A program made the translations under genes and the position numbers. 64,000 nt of DNA from an uncultured Methylophaga sp. (GTDB taxonomy: Bacteria > Pseudomonadota > Gammaproteobacteria > Nitrosococcales > Methylophagaceae). The stretch covers positions 1-64,000 of the forward strand of contig CAJXKF010000003.1 of the NCBI GenBank assembly GCA_913055695.1. Reading direction: 5' to 3'. The notes beneath the pieces were generated by a model that was not told the DNA's origin, did no database searches, and saw nothing but the letters and a program-made list of their open reading frames with translations. This document shows, piece by piece, positions 48,595 through 60,661 of the stretch (the first letter of the stretch is position 1; each line of letters starts with the position of its first letter).

Positions 48595-49812
48595 CTACTT
48601 GTAGTTAAGTCCCATCGCGGTTCTCACCTCTGCCAGGGTTTCCTGTGCCACTTCCCGTGCCGCGGCGGTGCCGTCGTCAATAATACGGCGTACATCTTCC
48701 GGATGCTGACTGAAATCATTGGCACGTTCACGAATCGGCCGCAGTTCTGCACTGATGGCATCAATTAATGGTGCCTTACAGTCAAGACAGCCGATACCGG
48801 CACTTCGACAACCTTCCTGCACCCACTGTTTCTGATCATCACTGGCATAAACTTCATGCAGCTGCCAGACCGGACAACGATCCGGATCACCCGGGTCACT
48901 GCGACGAACACGATTGGTATCGGTCGGCATGCGTTTGATTTTCTCTGCCAGCGAATCTTCCGGCTCACGCAGGGAAATGGTATTGCCGTAGGACTTGGAC
49001 ATTTTCTGGCCATCGAGCCCCGGCATTTTTGAAGCCGGTGTCAACAAAGCCTTGGGCTCAGGCAGAATGACCTTGCCGGCGCCTTCCAGAAAACCGAACA
49101 GGCGCTCCATATCGCCTAAAGCGAGGTTCTGCTGGTTTTTCAGCAGTTCACGGGCGGTGGCCAGCGCTTCTGCGTCACCTTTTTCCTGATAGGACTTACG
49201 CAGATTGTTATACAACTTGGCGTTTTTCTTGCCCATTTTCTTGATCGCGGCTTCGGCTTTTTCCTCGAAGTCTTTCTCACGGCCATAGAGATGATTGAAA
49301 CGGCGAGCGACCTCGCGGGTCAGTTCCACATGGGCAACCTGGTCTTCCCCCACCGGCACCTGACCGGCACGGTAAATCAGAATATCGGCACTCTGGAGCA
49401 GTGGATACCCCAGAAACCCGTAAGTCGATAGATCTTTTTCCTTCAGCTTTTCCTGCTGATCCTTATAAGTCGGTACCCGCTCGAGCCAGGACAAAGGTGT
49501 CATCATCGACAACAGCAGATGCAGTTCGGCATGTTCGGGCACTTTCGACTGCAGGAACATGGAAGCGGCAGAGGGCTCAATACCGGCTGCCAGCCAGTCG
49601 ATCACCATTTCCCAGACACTGTCTTCGATAATACCGCTGTCTTCGTAGTGAGTGGTCAATGCATGCCAGTCGGCGACAAAAAAGAAGCAATCGAATTCAT
49701 GCTGCAGTTTGACCCAGTTTTTCAGTACACCATGATAATGCCCCAGGTGCAGTTGCCCGGTCGGGCGCATCCCTGAAACAATTCGTCGTGACTGTAAAGC
49801 TACCGTATCCAA
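48595..49812 (-). CDS. trpS: Tryptophanyl-tRNA synthetase, TTG start
   Basis: 405 residues. The start codon is TTG at 49812, with GGGAGA seven bases upstream; the only nearby ATG (the Met of GMRPTG) would cut off the conserved RIVSGMRPTG core, so TTG is favoured. HIGH-type LHLGHYHG is at about residues 22-28, and KMSKS is at GQKMSKSYGN near 265. A zinc-like pair (CRSAGIGCLDCK) near 335 is typical of the longer TrpS subgroup. It lies between the site-2 protease and rluB genes. Confidence 0.94.
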   Translation of the reverse strand: MDTVALQSRRIVSGMRPTGQLHLGHYHGVLKNWVKLQHEFDCFFFVADWHALTTHYEDSGIIEDSVWEMVIDWLAAGIEPSAASMFLQSKVPEHAELHLLLSMMTPLSWLERVPTYKDQQEKLKEKDLSTYGFLGYPLLQSADILIYRAGQVPVGEDQVAHVELTREVARRFNHLYGREKDFEEKAEAAIKKMGKKNAKLYNNLRKSYQEKGDAEALATARELLKNQQNLALGDMERLFGFLEGAGKVILPEPKALLTPASKMPGLDGQKMSKSYGNTISLREPEDSLAEKIKRMPTDTNRVRRSDPGDPDRCPVWQLHEVYASDDQKQWVQEGCRSAGIGCLDCKAPLIDAISAELRPIRERANDFSQHPEDVRRIIDDGTAAAREVAQETLAEVRTAMGLNYK

Positions 49813-49842
49813 AGTGATCTCCCGATATTGGTAATCTAGTAT

Positions 49843-51796
<1,954 letters not shown>

Positions 51797-52096
51797 TTAA
51801 ATTCCAGATTGTGCGGGCCAGCTGATGACCAGTTCCGGCTTCACCAAATCTCCCAGTTTTTCAATCGTTTGCTTAACACGTTCGGGCTCATCAAAAAATT
51901 CAATGATGATCGGCAGCTCGGAGGATAGCGCCAACAGCGAAGCCTTGTGCAGCCGGTGATCGCTCCCCAGCCCAGCCACGCCTTTAAACACGGTGAAGCC
52001 ACGGACACGGATATCCACCAGCCGCGTGATGATTTTATTAACATCATCCCGGCCTTCGACCAGATAGATGCGTACCATCGTCACAGCCTGACTCAT
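51797..52096 (-). CDS. DUF190 family protein
   Basis: 99 residues from ATG 52096, which overlaps the crcB stop (ATGA). The VRIYLVEGRDD start and the RVRGFTVFKGVAGLGS motif define the DUF190 family, small ferredoxin-like proteins related to PII signalling proteins. It is often encoded with CrcB fluoride channels. A regulatory role for the channel is plausible but not established. Confidence 0.88.
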   Translation of the reverse strand: MSQAVTMVRIYLVEGRDDVNKIITRLVDIRVRGFTVFKGVAGLGSDHRLHKASLLALSSELPIIIEFFDEPERVKQTIEKLGDLVKPELVISWPAQSGI

Positions 52097-52467
52097 AACT
52101 GTCTTCCTATTCCCAAGCCGATCCAGGTTGCCAGAAGGCAAGCGCTGACACTCACAAAAACATTCACCAGCGCCTTCACCCAGTCACCACTTTCCATTAA
52201 TGCCAGCGTTTCGAACGAGAAAGAGGAGAAGGTGGTAAAAGCTCCCAGAACACCAAATAAAATGCCCGACCTCAGTTCTACAGAACTGATTTGCCGCTCA
52301 ACCAGCATAATGAATAAAAAGCCCATCAGCAGCGAACCGAGCACGTTAACAGTTAATGTGCCGTAGGGAAAGTCTTTGCCCATCAAGCGGTGAACACTGG
52401 TGGAAAGCATAAAGCGCAGCACCGATCCCACTGCCCCGCCTATCGCTATCGCCATTAGCTGCTGCAC
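52093..52467 (-). CDS. crcB: Fluoride ion channel CrcB/Fluc
   Basis: 124 residues from GTG 52467 (an ATG at 52455 is also in frame). Four membrane segments are seen. The family signature GGAVGSVLRFM near the N-terminus and GVLGAFTTFSSFSFE near residue 75, with its Thr/Ser-Phe pore residues, are intact. It exports fluoride as a dual-topology dimer. It is coupled to DUF190 and stands upstream of serS, as in many gammaproteobacteria. I found no convincing fluoride riboswitch before it. Confidence 0.93.
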   Translation of the reverse strand: MQQLMAIAIGGAVGSVLRFMLSTSVHRLMGKDFPYGTLTVNVLGSLLMGFLFIMLVERQISSVELRSGILFGVLGAFTTFSSFSFETLALMESGDWVKALVNVFVSVSACLLATWIGLGIGRQL

Positions 52468-52584
52468 GCGACCATCCCCGTAGCTAAAAGCGATAGTTTA
52501 CCGCATTCGGGCGTTTTGCTCGCAACTGATTGGTTTGAGGCGGAAAAGGCGATACAGGGCCGCCATCTCTGTGGCTGTTACTAA

Positions 52585-53655
52585 TCAGGATAAAACCGGT
52601 TTCAGTTCACCGCTCTGGTATCGTTCCACCATTTTGCTCAACGGGATCGGTTTGATCTTGCTGGCATGACCGGCACTGCCAAAGGCCTCATAACGGGCCT
52701 GACAGATCTCCTGCATGGCAGCGGTAGACGCCTTGAGAAACTTACGCGGGTCAAACACCGGCTTATTCTTTTCGTCGGTCATAAACTGACGAATCGCCCC
52801 TGTAGAAGCCATGCGCAGGTCGGTATCGATATTGACCTTACGTACACCGGACTTGATGCCCTCGACGATTTCCTCTACCGGTACGCCATAGGTCTGGCCG
52901 ATATCACCGCCATGGGTATTGATGATCTTGAGCCATTCCTGCGGTACCGAACTGGAGCCGTGCATGACAAAGTGCGTGTTGGGCAGTTTTTTTCTGAGCT
53001 CTTTGATGCGGTCGATAGCCAGAATCTCGCCGGTCGGCGGCCGGGTAAATTTGTAAGCGCCGTGACTGGTGCCAATGGCGACGGCCAGTGCATCCACCTC
53101 AGTACGCTTCACAAAATCCACCGCTTCATCCGGGTCGGTCAACAGTTTACTGTGATCCAGCTTGCTATCAGCACCGTGCCCATCCTCTTCCCCCATCATG
53201 CCTGATTCCAGCGAACCCAGGCAGCCCAATTCACCTTCCACCGAAACACCGCAGGCATGAGCCATATCGACCACTTCACGCGTGACCCTGACGTTGTATT
53301 CATATTCCGCAGGGGTTTTCATATCTTCCTGCAATGAGCCATCCATCATCACCGAACTGAATCCCGACTGTATCGAACGGGCACAGACACTGGGGGAAGC
53401 ACCGTGATCCTGATGCAACACAATCGGAATATCGGGATAAGCCTCAAGCGCAGCCAGTATCAAATGTCTGAGAAACGGTTCACCGGCGTAACTTCTGGCG
53501 CCTGCACTGGCCTGCATGATGACAGGACTGTCGGCCGCGACCGCAGCTTCCATGATCGAGTGTACCTGCTCCATATTATTAACATTGAAAGAAGGCACAC
53601 CGAACTCATGCTCAGCCGCATAATCGAGTAATTGACGCAATGATATGAGAGCCAT
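52585..53655 (-). CDS. fba: Class II fructose-bisphosphate aldolase
   Basis: 356 residues of the CbbA-type class IIB group. VLHQDHGAS near residue 83 and the glycine-rich [15 protein letters not shown] region, with [10 protein letters not shown] near 230, supply zinc and substrate contacts. It cleaves or forms fructose 1,6-bisphosphate. In RuMP-cycle methylotrophs it serves both glycolysis and regeneration of the C1 acceptor. The order tkt-gap-pgk-pyk-fba on one strand is shared with several methylotrophic gammaproteobacteria and with cbb gene clusters. GAGGAGAGG precedes the ATG. Confidence 0.95.
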   Translation of the reverse strand: MALISLRQLLDYAAEHEFGVPSFNVNNMEQVHSIMEAAVAADSPVIMQASAGARSYAGEPFLRHLILAALEAYPDIPIVLHQDHGASPSVCARSIQSGFSSVMMDGSLQEDMKTPAEYEYNVRVTREVVDMAHACGVSVEGELGCLGSLESGMMGEEDGHGADSKLDHSKLLTDPDEAVDFVKRTEVDALAVAIGTSHGAYKFTRPPTGEILAIDRIKELRKKLPNTHFVMHGSSSVPQEWLKIINTHGGDIGQTYGVPVEEIVEGIKSGVRKVNIDTDLRMASTGAIRQFMTDEKNKPVFDPRKFLKASTAAMQEICQARYEAFGSAGHASKIKPIPLSKMVERYQSGELKPVLS

Positions 53656-53779
53656 AATTCCTCTCCTCTAGGGCTAGTGCTCAAGCAGGCTGTATACACC
53701 GTATATTTTACGCCCTGTTTGATGCTTTTTCAGTTACAACAGCGGCGCTGATAAAGAATAAACAAGCCCTGGCACTGTG

Positions 53780-55246
53780 TTATTCGCAGCTTTGACCACT
53801 GATCCGGGGTTCTACCATGTCACCGACACGCACCAGCTTGAGCGCATTGGTGCTGCCCTGAACCTCCAGATCACCTTTTGTAATCATAACTATATCACCA
53901 TCTGTGACGACGCCGCGACGCTCAAGCTCATCCACAATTTCACGATTCAGCGCCGCGTGGTCATGATGCTGGCGCGGAAATTTGATCGGATAGACACCGC
54001 GGTACAATGTGACCCGCCTCGCTGTCTTTTCATGCGGCGTCAGGGCAAAAATCGGAATGCCGGAACTGATCCGTGACATCCACAGTACGGTCGAACCGGA
54101 CTCGGTCAGGGCGGCGATGGTTTTGACATCGAGATGATTGGCCAGATACATCGCCCCCATTGCGATCGCTTCGTCCATCTGCTCGAATTTGGAATCTATC
54201 CGGTGACGGGAGACGCGGATTTCCCGCTCCTGTTCCGCCTGCAGACAAATCCGGTGCATCGCCGCAATGGTTTTAATCGGATTTTTACCGACTGCGGTTT
54301 CGCCTGAGAGCATCACCGCATCGGTCCCATCCAGTACCGCGTTGGCCACATCAAACACTTCGGCCCGGGTCGGGATCGGGTTTAATATCATCGACTCCAT
54401 CATCTGGGTCGCCGTGATTGTTATCCGATTCATTCGCCGCGCCATGCTGATGATGCGTTTCTGTATCGGCGGCAGAGCAGCATCGCCCATTTCCACGCCC
54501 AGATCGCCACGTGCCACCATAATCGCATCGGCAGCCTCAATGATTTCCTCAATGGCATCAATGGCTTCAGCGCGCTCGATTTTGGCGACAATGGCAGCAT
54601 GACCGCCGGCTTCATGCAGTAAGCGCCGGGCTTCATGGATATCTTCAGCAGAGCGCGGAAAAGAAACGGCCAGATAGTCGGCTTCCATTCTGGACGCAGT
54701 GATAATGTCCTGCCGATCCTTGTCAGTCAGAGCCGCAGCGGATAAACCGCCGCCCTGCCGGTTGATACCCTTGTTGTTGGACAAAGGACCACCGGTCATA
54801 ACCCGGGTCATGATACGGCGCCCATTGACGCCCTCGACACGCAACACAATCCGGCCGTCGTCCAGCAGCAGGATATCGTCTGCCCTGACATCATCGGGTA
54901 GCGCCTTGTAATCAATGCCGACCTGATGCTCATCCCCATCCTGGCTGCCGAGTTCTGCATCCAGCACAAAGCTGCCACCTTCTTTCAGTTCAACCGGACT
55001 TTGTTGAAACCGGGAGATACGGATTTTAGGCCCCTGCAGATCGGCAAGAATGCCGACCGGCTTCTGGCAGATGCGGGCGCGCTCACGCACCCGCTCGGCC
55101 AGATTGATGTGATCAGCCGGATCGCCATGAGAGAAGTTGAGCCTGACCACGTTCATACCCGCTTCTAACATGGCATCCAGGGTTTCAGGCCGCTGCGTGG
55201 CCGGCCCCAGAGTCGCAACAATTTTTGTTCGTCTAATGGCCGTCAC
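53780..55246 (-). CDS. pyk: Pyruvate kinase
   Basis: 488 residues from a GTG start with AGGAG upstream; the overlapping ATG is out of frame. RRTKIVATLGPATQRPE, the ILADLQGPKIRISRF block, MVARGDLGVE and the TQMMESM signature are intact. It makes pyruvate and ATP from phosphoenolpyruvate. It starts 15 bp after pgk. Confidence 0.96.
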   Translation of the reverse strand: MTAIRRTKIVATLGPATQRPETLDAMLEAGMNVVRLNFSHGDPADHINLAERVRERARICQKPVGILADLQGPKIRISRFQQSPVELKEGGSFVLDAELGSQDGDEHQVGIDYKALPDDVRADDILLLDDGRIVLRVEGVNGRRIMTRVMTGGPLSNNKGINRQGGGLSAAALTDKDRQDIITASRMEADYLAVSFPRSAEDIHEARRLLHEAGGHAAIVAKIERAEAIDAIEEIIEAADAIMVARGDLGVEMGDAALPPIQKRIISMARRMNRITITATQMMESMILNPIPTRAEVFDVANAVLDGTDAVMLSGETAVGKNPIKTIAAMHRICLQAEQEREIRVSRHRIDSKFEQMDEAIAMGAMYLANHLDVKTIAALTESGSTVLWMSRISSGIPIFALTPHEKTARRVTLYRGVYPIKFPRQHHDHAALNREIVDELERRGVVTDGDIVMITKGDLEVQGSTNALKLVRVGDMVEPRISGQSCE

Positions 55247-55261
55247 ATCAACTCCTGTCAG

Positions 55262-56452
55262 TTAACTGGCTTCGGCGGCGCGTTGCTCCAGAATTTCAAC
55301 GGCGGGCAGGGTTTTACCTTCCAGAAACTCGAGGAAAGCACCACCACCGGTGGAAATATAAGAAATATCATCACAGATTTTGTATTTGGCTACCGCTGCC
55401 AGGGTGTCGCCGCCGCCGGCGATGGAGAAGGCGTCCGATTCGGCTATCGCCATTGCGATTTCTTTGGTGCCTTCACCGAACTGATTGAATTCAAAAACGC
55501 CAACCGGTCCATTCCAGACAATAGTACCGGCGTTTTTGAGGATGTCCGCCAGCTTCTCTGCTGTTTTGGGACCGATATCAAAGATCATATCATCATCCTC
55601 GACCTCTTCCACCTTCTTGGTTTCAGCCTCGGCGTTTTCGGCAAACTTTTTACCGCAGACCACATCGGTTGGTACCGGAATATCACCACCGCGTGACTGA
55701 GCCTCACTGCGCAGTTTGCGGCAGGTATCGAGGAACTCTTCTTCATACAGCGAGTTACCGACATTAAAGCCTTCCGCAGCGATAAAAGTATTGGCAATAC
55801 CGCCGCCTACGATCAACTGGTCCACCTTGGTAGACAGGCTCTCCAGTACACTGAGTTTGGTCGATACCTTGGAGCCGCCAACGATGGCCACCATAGGCCG
55901 CGCCGGGTTATCCAGCGCTTTACCTAAAGCTTCCAGTTCGGCCGCCAGTAATGGACCTGCGCAGGCAATGGGTGCATATTTCGCTACCCCGTGGGTCGAG
56001 GCCTGTGCGCGGTGGGCCGTGCCGAAAGCATCCATTACAAACACATCACACATCTTTGCCATTCTTTGTGACAAAGCATCGTCGTTTTTCTTTTCACCTA
56101 TATTAAAACGGACATTTTCACAGATCACGACTTCGCCCGGTTCAACCGGAATAAAATCCGGTTCCAGCCAGTTCTGTTCAAGCCTGACCGGTTGATCCAG
56201 CAGGGCTGAAAGGTAATTGGCCACCGGCGCCATCGAATACTGATGCACGTATTCACCTTCAGTGGGACGGCCCAGATGCGACATAATCATCACGCGGGCG
56301 CCTTTTTCCAGTGCCATTTTAATGGTGGGCAAAGAGGCATGTATGCGGGTGCCGTCAGCAACCACCCCTTTTTTTAACGGAACATTGAGATCCTGGCGGA
56401 TCAAGACGCGTTTGCCAGCCAGGTCCAAATCAGCCATCTTGATTACGGACAT
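55262..56452 (-). CDS. pgk: Phosphoglycerate kinase
   Basis: 396 residues from ATG 56452, which has GAGAGGGAAA upstream; a farther ATG at 56518 lies in the gap terminator and is rejected. [13 protein letters not shown] and the nucleotide loop [15 protein letters not shown] and GGGDTLAAV are diagnostic. It interconverts 1,3-bisphosphoglycerate and 3-phosphoglycerate. The interior [10 protein letters not shown] stretch is acidic but normal. Confidence 0.96.
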   Translation of the reverse strand: MSVIKMADLDLAGKRVLIRQDLNVPLKKGVVADGTRIHASLPTIKMALEKGARVMIMSHLGRPTEGEYVHQYSMAPVANYLSALLDQPVRLEQNWLEPDFIPVEPGEVVICENVRFNIGEKKNDDALSQRMAKMCDVFVMDAFGTAHRAQASTHGVAKYAPIACAGPLLAAELEALGKALDNPARPMVAIVGGSKVSTKLSVLESLSTKVDQLIVGGGIANTFIAAEGFNVGNSLYEEEFLDTCRKLRSEAQSRGGDIPVPTDVVCGKKFAENAEAETKKVEEVEDDDMIFDIGPKTAEKLADILKNAGTIVWNGPVGVFEFNQFGEGTKEIAMAIAESDAFSIAGGGDTLAAVAKYKICDDISYISTGGGAFLEFLEGKTLPAVEILEQRAAEAS

Positions 56453-56518
56453 GAAATTTCCCTCTCGAAATTTTTCGTTTTTTCCCAGTATAGTGGTCTT
56501 CGCCACTGTTTTGGGCAT

Positions 56519-56549
56519 AAAAAAGGCCTCCCGCTACGCAGGAAGCCTT
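56519..56549 (-). terminator. Rho-independent terminator between gap and pgk
   Basis: On the minus strand AAGGCTTCC pairs with GGGAGGCCTT (one G-T pair), followed by a T run. It lies just after gap (ends 56575) and before pgk (starts 56452), so part of the transcription from gap would stop here. Confidence 0.72.
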
Positions 56550-56574
56550 CATGGTTTAATCCAACTGTATGGAC

Positions 56575-57591
<1,017 letters not shown>

Positions 57592-57656
57592 TTAATTTGT
57601 CTAAAAACTAAAAACTTGTGGACAAGGATTTACTTTTTAGACTTTAAAGTCTCAGG

Positions 57657-57697
57657 CGAAAAAAAACCAGCGGGCCAAAGCCCGCTGGTCATTTTTT
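57657..57697 (-). terminator. Rho-independent terminator of tkt
   Basis: A perfect 10-bp stem (57666-57675 with 57680-57689) and a CAAA/TTTG loop are followed on the minus strand by eight T residues. It ends the tkt transcript before gap. Confidence 0.92.
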
Positions 57698-57715
57698 ATG
57701 CTGCTAAATAAGCCC

Positions 57716-59704
57716 TTACAGGGTTTCTTTAACAGTTTTAACCACATTGTCGACAGTGAAGCCGAAGTACTTGAACAGATCGCCACCCGGTGCAGATTCA
57801 CCGAAGGTATCGATACCGACAGTACCGCCTTCCAGACCGACATATTTGCGCCAGAAATCAGTGACACCGGCTTCAACAGAAACGCGTTTGACACCTGGTG
57901 TCAGGACGCTGTCTTTGTAGGCTTGATCCTGACGATCGAAGACGTTGGTTGAAGGCATAGACACAACACGTGCTTTGATGCCGTCGGCTTTAAGAGCTTC
58001 CTGAGCCTGCAGGGCCAGATCCAGTTCAGAACCGGTACCGATCAGAATCACATCAGCGTTACCGCCATCTGCTTCAGAGATGACATAGCCACCTTTACGA
58101 ATCGCTTCGAAATGCGCTTTGTCATGAGTACGGCCAGGGACGCCCTGACGGCTCAGAACCAGGCTGGTAGGACCATCCATACGCTCAATCGCAGCAACCC
58201 AGGCTACAGCGACTTCAGTTGAATCACCTGGACGCCATACATCCATATTCGGGATGTAACGCAGACCTGCTGAGTTTTCGACAGGTTGGTGAGTCGGACC
58301 GTCTTCGCCCTGACCGATAGAGTCGTGGGTCAGAACAGCGATAGTGCGTTGTTTCATCAATGCCGCCATACGCAGTGCGTTTTTGGCATAGTCAGAGAAC
58401 ATGTGGAAAGTACCACCGTAAGGCAGCAGACCACCGTGCAGTGCCATACCGTTCATGATGGCGAACATACCGAACTCACGCACACCGTAAGAGATGTAGT
58501 TACCAGGCTCTTTACCAGAAACGTGCTTAAAGCTTGAGCAGCTGGTCAGGTTAGAACCGGTCAGGTCAGCACTGCCGCCCAGGAATTCAGGCAGGGTTGG
58601 TGCCAGTGCCGCGATCACGTTTTGTGATGCTTTACGGGTTGCAACGCTTTCCGCTTTGTCGTTCATGTCAGCGATCATATTGTCGGTGACTTTTTTCCAG
58701 TCAGCTGGCAGTTCACCGGCCATACGACGTTTGAATTCAGCAGCCAGTTCAGGATATTCCTTCTCGTAGGCGGCGAATTTTTCGTTCCAGGCAGCTTCTG
58801 CTTCAGCACCTTTGGCTTTCGCATCCCAACCTTCGTAAACGTCTTCAGGAATCACAAATGGCTCGTATTCCCAACCCAGTTCTTTACGGGTCAGTGCCAC
58901 TTCTTCTTCACCCAGTGCAGCACCGTGGCAGTCGTGGCTGGAGCATTTATTAGGTGAACCGTAACCGATAATGGTTTTGCAGCAGATCAGTGAAGGTTTG
59001 TCAGTGACTTTCTTGGCTTCTGCAATCGCTTTATTGATGGCGTCAGCATCGTGACCGTCAACAGATTGCACGTGCCAGCCGTAAGCTTCAAAACGCTTAA
59101 CGGTGTCATCGGTGTACCAGCCGTCGATGTGACCGTCGATAGAGATGTTGTTGTCATCCCAGAATGCGATCAGGTTACCCAGACCCCAGGTACCGGCCAG
59201 CGCGCAAGCTTCGTGAGAAACGCCTTCCATCAGACAGCCGTCGCCCATGAAAACATAGGTGTGGTGGTTGACAATGTCGTGACCCGGCTTGTTGAACTGA
59301 TCAGCCATCAGTTTTTCAGCCATCGCGAAACCAACACCGTTGGTGATGCCCTGACCCAGAGGACCCGTAGTGGTTTCTACGCCTGGTGCATAACCATATT
59401 CAGGGTGACCCGCACACTGAGAATGCAGCTGACGGAAAGTTTTGATTGAATCCATTGGCAGGTCGTAACCGGTCAGGTGCAGCAATGAATAAATCAACAT
59501 AGAGCCGTGGCCGTTAGACAGTACAAAGCGATCACGGTCAGCCCATTTCGGGTTGTTAGGATTGTGCTTCAGGTGGTCATTCCACAGGACTTCGGCGATA
59601 TCCGCCATACCCATAGGCGCACCCGGGTGACCAGAATTCGCCTTTTGTACTGCATCCATACTCAGGGCACGGATTGCATTAGCTAAATGTCTACGTGTAG
59701 CCAT
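57716..59704 (-). CDS. tkt: Transketolase
   Basis: 662 residues with AGGAGA before the [19 protein letters not shown], the thiamine diphosphate motif [13 protein letters not shown] with a downstream WDDNN, and the central [16 protein letters not shown] segment with [15 protein letters not shown] show an intact enzyme. It moves two-carbon units between sugar phosphates and, in RuMP methylotrophs, helps regenerate ribulose 5-phosphate. It begins 26 bp after the thioredoxin-like gene. Confidence 0.97.
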   Translation of the reverse strand: MATRRHLANAIRALSMDAVQKANSGHPGAPMGMADIAEVLWNDHLKHNPNNPKWADRDRFVLSNGHGSMLIYSLLHLTGYDLPMDSIKTFRQLHSQCAGHPEYGYAPGVETTTGPLGQGITNGVGFAMAEKLMADQFNKPGHDIVNHHTYVFMGDGCLMEGVSHEACALAGTWGLGNLIAFWDDNNISIDGHIDGWYTDDTVKRFEAYGWHVQSVDGHDADAINKAIAEAKKVTDKPSLICCKTIIGYGSPNKCSSHDCHGAALGEEEVALTRKELGWEYEPFVIPEDVYEGWDAKAKGAEAEAAWNEKFAAYEKEYPELAAEFKRRMAGELPADWKKVTDNMIADMNDKAESVATRKASQNVIAALAPTLPEFLGGSADLTGSNLTSCSSFKHVSGKEPGNYISYGVREFGMFAIMNGMALHGGLLPYGGTFHMFSDYAKNALRMAALMKQRTIAVLTHDSIGQGEDGPTHQPVENSAGLRYIPNMDVWRPGDSTEVAVAWVAAIERMDGPTSLVLSRQGVPGRTHDKAHFEAIRKGGYVISEADGGNADVILIGTGSELDLALQAQEALKADGIKARVVSMPSTNVFDRQDQAYKDSVLTPGVKRVSVEAGVTDFWRKYVGLEGGTVGIDTFGESAPGGDLFKYFGFTVDNVVKTVKETL

Positions 59705-59730
59705 TTTCTACATTCTCCTATTAAAAAAAA

Positions 59731-60285
59731 TTAAGCCGCCCGCCATTTGATCGAGCAGCCCATACTCGGTATCTGATTTTCCGGGCCATGGCCTGTTTCA
59801 GCCACCTGTTTCATTGCTTCAAACAGGTCCCGCCTGACGTCAGGATCGGCAGCCTGTTTACGGCTGGCATCGAGACGACCGCGGTATTGCAACTCAAGGT
59901 CTTTGTTATAGCCAAAAAAATCAGGCGTGCAGACAGCCCCGTAAGCCTGGGCGACCTGCTGCGATTCATCATATAAATAAGGAAAGGAAAACCCTTGCTG
60001 CTTCGCAACCTTTTTCATGCTATCGAACGAGTCTTCCGGATACTCTTCAACATCATTTGCCATGATGGCAACTGAGTTGATGCCGAACTGCTTCAGTTCA
60101 TCGGTATCGCGCACAAGTCTGTCAATCACGGCCTGCACATAGGGGCAGTGATTGCAGATGAACATAATCAGAAGACCGTTTTCACCGCGACAGTCATCCA
60201 GCGTCCAGATTTTGCCATCGGTGCCCGGCAGCGAAAAATCAATGGCTGGCTGACCGAAGTCACAAACTGGTGTTTCTAAAGCCAT
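59731..60285 (-). CDS. Thioredoxin-fold peroxiredoxin/AhpC-TSA family protein
   Basis: 184 residues, no signal peptide, so cytoplasmic. The thioredoxin-like N-terminus (PAIDFSLPGTDGKIWTLDD) leads to FICNHCPYV near residue 45, a CNHC motif at the place of the usual CPxC active site. AYGAVCTPDFFGYN is typical of the family. A redox or peroxidase role is likely; the substrate is unknown. It is upstream of tkt on the same strand. Confidence 0.88.
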   Translation of the reverse strand: MALETPVCDFGQPAIDFSLPGTDGKIWTLDDCRGENGLLIMFICNHCPYVQAVIDRLVRDTDELKQFGINSVAIMANDVEEYPEDSFDSMKKVAKQQGFSFPYLYDESQQVAQAYGAVCTPDFFGYNKDLELQYRGRLDASRKQAADPDVRRDLFEAMKQVAETGHGPENQIPSMGCSIKWRAA

Positions 60286-60661
60286 AAACGCTCACTTGTG
60301 TTGCATTTTCTCGCAGTTTCAGGTGAAAAAATTTACGCATGAAACCCGTTCGGAGTTCTGCATATTACCAGACAATTTCGAGAATGCGAAATCAGGCTTT
60401 CCCCTATGCATAACCAGCGCAGGTTCTTGTATCCGGTCAAAAAACCCGTGCCGGAACCGTCCGTTGATAACAGGGAATAAGCCCGGTTAAAGATACTCTG
60501 CATCAGCAAAAAATAATCAGCTCAAGCATAATAAGCATCTTATGCGGATTGACTGCATTTGCTCGTCAATCACGATAGGCTGGAAACTGATTAACAGAAA
60601 TCGTTGCCAGAGTGCTCTAGTCTAGAGACTGCTGCCCCTGACCCGGACTTCCGAAACAACT
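60286..60661. other. 376-bp intergenic region with two inverted repeats upstream of mrcB
   Basis: No gene is supported here; a 64-codon open frame at 60296-60490 has no ribosome site or recognisable sequence. It holds the promoters of two divergent genes. ATTGAC and GTCAAT at 60548-60553 and 60565-60570 form an inverted repeat that includes a TTGACT -35 box (60549-60554), with GATAGG or CGATAG about 18 bases on. A second, AGT(G)CTCTAG/CTAGAGACT, lies at 60611-60630. No tRNA or small-RNA fold was recognised. Confidence 0.5.

Noticed and set aside
52468-52584. Possible fluoride riboswitch before crcB
   Set aside because: GATGG occurs on the coding strand, but the rest of the crcB RNA consensus (the AACC/AACGC segment and the CTGATG...CCT end) is not found in order.
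60296-60490. A 64-codon open frame in the gap before mrcB
   Set aside because: No ribosome site, no family resemblance, and it ends in ordinary intergenic sequence.
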